Below, piece after piece: positions 56,101 through 64,000 of a DNA stretch of 64,000 bases (position 1 is its first letter; each line of letters begins with the position of its first letter). The stretch lies in assembly GCA_036346355.1 (NCBI GenBank), contig CM070576.1, forward strand, positions 18,671,490 to 18,735,489. Reading direction: 5' to 3'. Position numbers and translations under genes: made by a program. The notes beneath the pieces were generated by a model that did no database searches, had not been told where the DNA came from, and was given only the letters and a program-made list of their open reading frames with translations. The stretch is from Rhipidocladum racemiflorum (taxonomy: Eukaryota; Streptophyta; Magnoliopsida; Poales; Poaceae).

Positions 56101-59100
56101 TGAAATATTCCACAACGACGAGTTCCTAGGCTGAAAAATTGAAAGCGATGCACGGCTTAAACTGAGTGCCAGACACCCAGAATTAACTTACGATGTTCGC
56201 TTGTGCATCTCATCACAATTCTGCATTCAATTGGAATACGTCCGAGTGAGTGTGAAACATCACTCCGCGACGGGTCACAAGGGGTACCGCAAGCTGCGTC
56301 CGAACGAAAACGATGCACGTAACGAAACTGGGTGTCAAACTCCCCGAATGGGCTTCATACGCGCCTAGCCCGCTTTCGCAAGCGTTTGAGTACGTCCGAC
56401 TAGAAGCGAAACATTCATGCACAACGGGTCCCGAATTGTAATGTAATCTACACGCGTTCCAGAATGGTGCACAAAACACAACATTGTTCCAAACATGCCG
56501 AACGAACTTCATATATGCCCAAGCGCATTTCGACATGCGTTTTGAATCTTCCCGGGTCGTGCATGGATGGTCAATCAACCCGAATGGACTTCATATTTGC
56601 CGTAGCTCATTTCAGCAAGCAATTTGGGCTCATCCGAGTCGGTGCGAAACCTACAGGACAAATGGCACTATAAGTCACGTTCGTGCCAGAACGAGTACGA
56701 AAAGAAAGCTTGTGGCAGACACCCTGAATAGTGTTCATGTGTGCCCAAGCTCATTTCGGCATGCATTTCTGTTGCATCCGGGTCGGTGTGAAGCATTTCT
56801 CCGCGATAGGTGCCAGCGGGTACTTCAAGCTGCGTGCGTATCAAAACGATGCACGAAAGGAAAATGTGGGCCAAACTCCGCTCGTGGGCTTTACATGCAT
56901 TTCAGCACAATTCTGCATTGATTTCGAATTCGTCCGAGTGATTGTGAAACATCCCTCCGCGGCGGGTCGCAAGGTGTACTACTGCAAGCTGCGTCCGGAC
57001 GGAAACGATGCCCGAAAGGAAAATTGGTGTCAAACTCCCCGACTGGACTTCATATATGCCCTGTCCCATTTCAACAAGCATTTCGTGCACGTCCGAGTCG
57101 ATGCGAAACATTCATGAACGACGGGTCCCTAATGGCACTTTCAACTACACGCGTACAAAGCGGTGCGCAAAACGAAAATTTGTTCCAATCATGCCGAATG
57201 AACTTCATATACGCCCAAGCACATTTCGGCATGCATTTCGAGTCCGTCCGAGTTGTTGTGAAACATTTCTCCACGATGAGTACGAACGAATACTACTAGC
57301 GGCGCCCGTTCGAAAACGTTGCGCGATATGAAACTGAGTGGCGAACACACCGATTGGAATTCATATGCGCTTTAACTCATTTTGGCATGCATTTCGAATA
57401 TGTCCGGGTCGGTGCCAAATATTCCACCACGACGGGTAATATAAGCTGAATACAAACGGAACCGATGCACGAAACAGAACTGAGTGCCAAACGCCCGAAG
57501 TACTTATGATGTTTGCTGCCGCTTTTCATCATTTGTTTCGAATCCATTCGAGTAGGTCTGAAAAACATCATCCACGACGGGTCCCAACGGGCACTGTGCA
57601 GCGGCAGCCATACGAAAATGGAAATGATGCACGAAATGAAACATTGTGGCAAGCAGCACACACGCTAAAATGACGCATTTAAATGGAACATTGTGGCAAC
57701 ACCTTACACGCCGCATCCTTACACGCCAAAATGAAACATTGCGGCACGAATCGAAAATGATGGACGAAATGAAGCCGAGCACACGAATGCAATTCGTATG
57801 TGTTGTAGCTCATTTAGGCATGCATTTGAATCCGTCGAGTCGGCGTGAAATATTCCACAACGACGAGTTCCTAGGCTGAAAAATTGAAAGCGATGCACGG
57901 CTTAAACTGAGTGCCAAACACCCAGAATTAACTTACGATGTTCGCTTGTGCATCTCATCACAATTCTGCATTCAATTGGAATACGTCCGAGTGAGTGTGA
58001 AACATCCCTCCGCGACGGGTCACAAGGGGTACCGCAAGCTGCGTCCGAACGAAAACGATGCACGAATTTAAACTGGGTGTCAAACTCCCGAATGGGCTTC
58101 ATACGTGCCCTAGCCCGCTTTCGCAAGCGTCGAGTACGTCCGACTAGAAGCGAAACATTCATGCACAACGGGTCCCGAATTGTAATGTAATCTACACGCG
58201 TTCCCAGAATGGTGCACAAAACACAACATTGTTCCAAACATGCCGAACGAACTTCATATATGCCCAAGCGCATTTCGACATGCGTTTTGAATCTTCCCGG
58301 GTCGTGCATGGATGGTCAATCAACCCGAATGGACTTCATATTTGCCGTAGCTCATTTCAGCAAGCAATTTGGGCTCATCCGAGTCGGTGCGAAACCTACA
58401 GGACAAATGGCACTATAAGTCACGTTCGTGCCAGAACGAGTACGAAAAGAAAGCTTGTGGCAGACACCCTGAATAGTGTTCATGTGTGCCCAAGCTCATT
58501 TCGGCATGCATTTCTGTTGCATCCGGGTCGGTGTGAAGCATTTCTCCGCGATAGGTGCCAGCGGGTACTTCAAGCTGCGTGCGTATCAAAACGATGCACG
58601 AAAGGAAAATGTGGGCCAAACTCCGCGCGTGGGCTTTACATGCATTTCAGCACAATTCTGCAATGATTTCGAATTCGTCCGAGTGATTGTGAAACATCCC
58701 TCCGCGGCGGGTCGCAAGGTGTACTACTGCAAGCTGCGTCCGGACGGAAACGATGCCCGAAAGGAAAATTCGTGTCAAACTCCCCGACTGGACTTCATAT
58801 ATGCCCTGTCCCATTTCAACAAGCATTTGGTGCACGTCCGAGTCGATGCGAAACATTCATGAACGACGGGTCCCTAATGGCACTTTCAACTACACGCTGC
58901 ATAAAGCGGTGCATAAAGCGAAAATTTGTTCCAATCATGCCGAATGAACTTCATATACGCCCAAGCACATTTCGGCATGCATTTCGAGTCCGTCCGAGTT
59001 GTTGTGAAACATTTCTCCACGATGAGTACGAACGAATACTACTAGCGGCGCCCGTTCGAAAACGTTGCGCGATATGAAACTGAGTGGCGAACACACCGAT

Positions 59101-62100
59101 TGGAATTCATATGCGCTTTAACTCATTTTGGCATGCATTTCGAATATGTCCGGGTCGGTGCCAAATATTCCACCACGACGGGTAATATAAGCTGAATACA
59201 AACGGAACCGATGCACGAAACAGAACTGAGTGCCAAACGCCCCGAAAGAACTTATGATGTTTGCTGCCGCTTTTCATCATTTGTTTCGAATCCATTCGAG
59301 TAGGTCTGAAAAACATCATCCACGACGGGTCCCAACGGGCACTGTGCAGCGGCAGCCATACGAAAATAGAAATGATGCACGAAATGAAACATTGTGGCAA
59401 GCAGCACACACGCCGAAAATGATGCACGAAATGGAACATTGTGGCAACACCTTACACGCCGCATCCTTACACGCCAAAATGAAACATTGCGGCACGAATC
59501 GAAAATGATGGACGAAATGAAGCCGAGCACACCGAATGCAATTCGTATGTGTTGTAGCTCATTTAGGCATGCATTTCGAATCCGTACGAGTCGGCGTGAA
59601 ATATTCCACAACGACGAGTTCCTAGGCTGAAAAAATTGAAAGCGATGCACGAAGCTTAACTGAGTGCCAAACACCCAGAATTAACTTACGATGTTCGCTT
59701 GTGCATCTCATCACAATTCTGCATTCAATTGGAATACGTCCGAGTGAGTGTGAAACATCACTCCGCTGACGGGTCACAAGGGGTACCGCAAGCTGCGTCC
59801 GAACGAAAACGATGCACGTAACGAAACTGGGTGTCAAACTCCCGAATGGGCTTCATACGCGCCTAGCCCGCTTTCGCAAGCGTTTGAGTACGTCCGACTA
59901 GAAGCGAAACATTCATGCACAACGGGTCCCGAATTGTAATGTAATCTACACGCTGCTCCAGAATGGTGCACAAAACACAACATTGTTCCAAACATGCCGA
60001 ACGAACTTCATATATGCCCAAGCGCATTTCGACATGCGTTTTGAATCTTCCCGGGTCGTGCATGGATGGTCAATCAACCCGAATGGACTTCATATTTGCC
60101 GTAGCTCATTTCAGCAAGCAATTTGGGCTCATCCGAGTCGGTGCGAAACCTACAGGACAAATGGCACTATAAGTCACGTTCGTGCCAGAACGAGCATTTA
60201 AAAGAAAGCTTGTGGCAGACACCCTGAATAGTGTTCATGTGTGCCCAAGCTCATTTCGGCATGCATTTCTGTTGCATCCGGGTCGGTGTGAAGCATTTCT
60301 CCGCGATAGGTGCCAGCGGGTACTTCAAGCTGCGTGCGTATCAAAACGATGCACGAAAGGAAAATGTGGGCCAAACTCTGCGCGTGGGCTTTACATGCAT
60401 TTCAGCACAATTCTGCATTGATTTCGAATTCGTCCGAGTGATTGTGAAACATCCCTCCGCGGCGGGTCGCAAGGTGTACTACTGCAAGCTGCGTCCGGAC
60501 GGAAACGATGCCCGAAAGGAAAATTGGTGTCAAACTCCCCGACTGGACTTCATATATGCCCTGTCCCATTTCAACAAGCATTTCGTGCACGTCCGAGTCG
60601 ATGCGAAACATTCATGAACGACGGGTCCCTAATGGCACTTTCAACTACACGCGTACAAAGCGGTGCGCAAAACGAAAATTTGTTCCAATCATGCCGAATG
60701 AACTTCATATACGCCCAAGCACATTTCGGCATGCATTTCGAGTCCGTCCGAGTTGTTGTGAAACATTTCTCCACGATGAGTCTGACGAATACTACTAGCG
60801 GCGCCCGTTCGAAAACGTTGCGCGATATGAAACTGAGTGGCGAACACACCGATTGGAATTCATATGCGCTTTAACTCATTTTGGCATGCATTTCGAATAT
60901 GTCCGGGTCGGTGCCAAATATTCCACCACGACGGGTAATATAAGCTGAATACAAACGGAACCGATGCACGAAACAGAACTGAGTGCCAAACGCCCGAAAA
61001 AGAACTTATGATGTTTGCTGCCGCTTTTCATCATTTGTTTGAATCCATTCGAGTAGGTCTGAAAAACATCATCCACGACGGGTCCCAACGGGCACTGTGT
61101 GCAGCGGCAGCCATACGAAAATGGAAATGATGCACGAAATGAAACATTGTGGCAAGCAGCACACACGCCAAAATGACGCATCTAAATGGAACATTGTGGC
61201 AACACCTTACACGCCGCATCCTTACACGCCAAAATGAAACATTGCGGCACGAATCGAAAATGATGGACGAAATGAAGCCGAGCACACCGAATGCAATTCG
61301 TATGTGTTGTAGCTCATTTAGGCATGCATTTCGAATCCGTCGAGTCGGGCGTGAAATATTCCACAACGACGAAGTTCCTAGGCTGAAAAAATTGAAAGCG
61401 ATGCACGGTTAAACTGAGTGCCAAACACCCAGAATTAACTTACGATGTTCGCTTGTGCATCTCATCACAATTCTGCATTCAATTGGAATACGTCCGAGTG
61501 AGTGTGAAACATCACTCCGCGACGGGTCACAAGGGGTACCGCAAGCTGCGTCCGAACGAAAACGATGCACGTAACGAAACTGGGTGTCAAACTCCCGAAT
61601 GGGCTTCATACGCGCCTAGCCCGCTTTCGCAAGCGTTTGAGTACGTCCGACCAGAAGCGAAACATTCATGCACAACGGGTCCCGAATTGTAATGTAATCT
61701 ACACGCTGCTCCAGAATGGTGCACAAAACACAACATTGTTCCAAACATGCCGAGCGAACTTCATATATGCCCAAGCGCATTTCGACATGCGTTTTGAATC
61801 TTCCCGGTCGTGCATGGATGGTCAATCAACCGAATGGACTTCATATTTGCCGTAGCTCATTTCAGCAAGCAATTTGGGCTCATCCGAGTCGGTGCGAAAC
61901 CTACAGGACAAATGGCACTATAAGTCACGCTCGTGCGTTTAACGAAAGCACGGTTTAAAAGAAAGCTTGTGGCAGACACCCTGAATAGTGTTCATGTGTG
62001 CCCAAGCTCATTTCGGCATGCATTCCTGTTGCATCCGGGTCGGTGTGAAGCATTTCTCCGCGATAGGTGCCAGCGGGTACTTCAAGCTGCGCGGCGTATC

Positions 62101-62589
62101 AAAACGATGCACGAAAGGAAAATGTGGGCCAAACTCGCGGCGTGGGCTTTACATGCATTTCAGCACAATTCTGCATTGATTTGAATTCGTCCGAGTGATT
62201 GTGAAACATCCCTCCGCGGGCGGTCGCAAGGTGTACTACTGCAAGCTGCGTCCGGACGGAAACGATGCCCGAAAGGAAAATTGGTGTCAAACTCCCCGAC
62301 TGGACTTCATATATGCCCTGTCCCATTTCAACAAGCATTTGGTGCACGTCCGAGTCGATGCGAAACATTCATGAACGACGGGTCCCTAATGGCACTTTCA
62401 ACTACACGCAGCGCATTACAAAGCGGTGCGCGAAAAGCGAAAATTTGTTCCAATCATGCGAATGAACTTCATATACGCCCAAGCACATTTCAGCATGCAT
62501 TTGAGTCCGTCCGAGTTGTTGTGAAACATTTCACCACGATGGGTACGAACGAATACTACTAAGCGGCGCCCGTTCAAAACGTTGGCGCG

Positions 62590-64000
62590 ATATGAAACTG
62601 AGTGGCGAACACACCGATTGGAATTCATATGCGCTTTAACTCATTTTTGGCATGCATTTCGAATATGTCCGGTCGGTGCCAAATATTCCACCACGACGGG
62701 TAATATAAGCTGAATACAAACGGAACCGATGCACTAAACAGAACTGAGTGCCAAGCGCCCCGAAAGAACTTATGATGTTTGCTGCCGCTTTTCATCATTT
62801 GTTTGAATCCATTCGAGTAGGTCTGAAAAACATCATCCACGACGGTCCCAACGGGCACTGTGCAGCGCAGCCATATCTAAAATGGAAATGATGCACGAAA
62901 TGAAACATTGTGGCAAGCAGCACACACGCCCGAAAATGACGACGCGAAATGGAACATTGTGGCAACACTCTTACACGCCGCATCCTTACACGCCAAAATG
63001 AAACATTGCGGCACGAATCGAAAATGATGGGCGAAATGAAGCCGAGCACACCGAATGCAATTGCATTATGTGTTGTAGCTCATTTAGGCATGCATTTCGA
63101 ATCCGTCTGAAGTCGGGCGTGAAATATTCCACAACGCATTTGAGTTCCTAGGCTGAAAAAATTGAAAGCGATGCACGAAGCTCAACTGAGTGCCAAACAC
63201 CCAGAATTAACTTACGATGTTCGCTTGTGCATCTCATCACAATTCTGCATTCAATTGGAATACGTCCGAAAGTGAGTGTGAAACATCACTCCGCTGACGG
63301 GTCACAAGGGGTACCGCAAGCTGCGATCCGAACGAAAACGATGCACGTAATGAAACTGGGTGTCAAACTCCCGAATGGGCTTCATACGCGCCTTCTAGCC
63401 CGCTTTCGCAAGCGTTTCGATACGTCCGACTAGAAGCGAAACATTCATGCACAACGGGTCCCGAATTGTAATGTAATCTACACGCTGAGAATGGTGCACA
63501 AAACACAACATTGTTCCAAACATGCCGAACGAACTTCATATATGCCCAAGCGCATTTCGACATGCTCGTTTTGAGATCTTCTCCCGGTCGTGCATGGATG
63601 GTCAATCAACTCCGGAATGGACTTGCATATTTGCCGTGAGCTCATTTCAGCAAGCAATTTGGGCTCATCCGAGTGATCTGAAACCTACAGGACAAATGGC
63701 AATTATAAAGTCAGCCGTTCGATGGGGCTATTAGGTAGAGAGCTTAATCTGAAAAGAAAGCTTGTGGCAGACACCCTGAATAGTGTTCATATGTTGCCCC
63801 AAGCTCATTTCGGACATGCATTCCTACGTTGCATCCGGGTCGGTGTGAAGCATTTCTCCGGATAGGTGCCAGCGGGTATTTCTTCAAAGGCTGCGTCGCG
63901 TATCAAAGCGATGCACGTAACGAAAGGAAAAAATGAAGGCCCAAACTCCGCTCGTGGGCTTTACATGCATTTCAGCACAATTCCTGCATTGATTTCGAAT
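62590..64000 (+). repeat. Indel-rich final satellite segment
   Basis: The same HOR, but with frequent 1-5-base insertions absent from other units (for example gtctgaagtcgggcg near 63105, acgcatttgagttcc near 63135, gcattcctacgttgc near 63820, caattcctgcattg near 63980). This is the noisiest stretch of the window. Confidence 0.8.

Larger units (their letters stand above)
39892..64000 (+). repeat. Satellite block S4, runs off the window
   Basis: 24.1 kb in one orientation. Module A starts at 41548, 43300, 45054, 46803, 48560, 50314, 52068, 53823, 55575, 57326, 59072, 60825 and 62590. Spacing is 1,746-1,757 except the last (1,765). The first part matches S2. Units near 42.5 and 44.3 kb carry the same private variants as the S2 unit at 18.4 kb. 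Indel-rich patches alternate with clean ones and become dense beyond about 61 kb. No gene or other insertion is visible in the block. Confidence 0.93.

Noticed and set aside
10885..64000. Naming the satellite as CentO, CentC or another known family, and naming the species
   Set aside because: Monomer length agrees with grass centromere satellites, but I cannot recall a matching sequence. A database search would be decisive.

Overview
The window is plant repetitive DNA, most probably a (peri)centromere of a monocot, likely a grass. Two things support this. First, about 46 kb is a tandem satellite of ~155-bp modules arranged in a ~1,754-bp higher-order repeat (HOR). Second, the satellite is interrupted only by Ty3/gypsy chromovirus elements with the features of the CRM (centromeric retrotransposon) clade: an initiator-Met tRNA primer site, LTRs starting TGATGA, a gag-pol frame that runs on into the 3' LTR, and a C-terminal CR-type motif (GPITRAKARQLNYQV) in place of a chromodomain. 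I see no host gene, tRNA, rRNA or other RNA gene. The species cannot be fixed from the sequence alone, and I do not recognise the satellite as a named family.

Layout. All retroelements lie on the minus strand. 1-2656 is the 5' part of element B1: gag running off the window, leader, and an LTR lacking its outer ~20 bases. 2657-3193 is a leader fragment of an A-type element joined to that LTR. 3194-10884 is A1, a full-length A-type element with both LTRs, gag, protease, RT, RNase H and integrase, broken by several small indels. Read on the minus strand, 10884 to 1 is LTR-internal-LTR-leader//LTR-leader-gag, a head-to-tail concatemer. 10885-13729 is satellite block S1. 13730-15776 is B2, the 3' half of a B-type element. 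15777-24966 is S2. 24967-27819 is A2, the 5' part of an A-type element. 27820-37855 is S3. 37856-39891 is B2', a second copy of B2 with the same two breakpoints. 39892-64000 is S4, which runs off the window.

Satellite architecture. A clean reference HOR (51444-53195) has eleven modules, named H-I-J-K-A-B-C-D-E-F-G in this phase. Nine are 137-166 bp. Module C is a run of three shrunken 38-48-bp mini-monomers, and module G is a ~226-bp fusion of two truncated monomers. Orientation and phase are the same in all four blocks. Two shortened HORs (1,301 bp, and one with a ~209-bp deletion), a recently duplicated HOR pair (48560-52067) and variant HORs shared between S2 and S4 show active unequal exchange.

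How the parts relate. The A-LTR/satellite junction occurs twice (10884/10885 and 27819/27820), and both B2/satellite junctions occur twice. Retroelement remnants were therefore copied along with the surrounding satellite, with the intervening array length changing (2.8 kb in S1, 10.0 kb in S3). Many copy-specific indels, in both satellite and retroelement, sit beside CG dinucleotides and follow a few recurring patterns. I suspect consensus errors from long reads, so part of the apparent pseudogenisation of A1 and B1 may be artefact.
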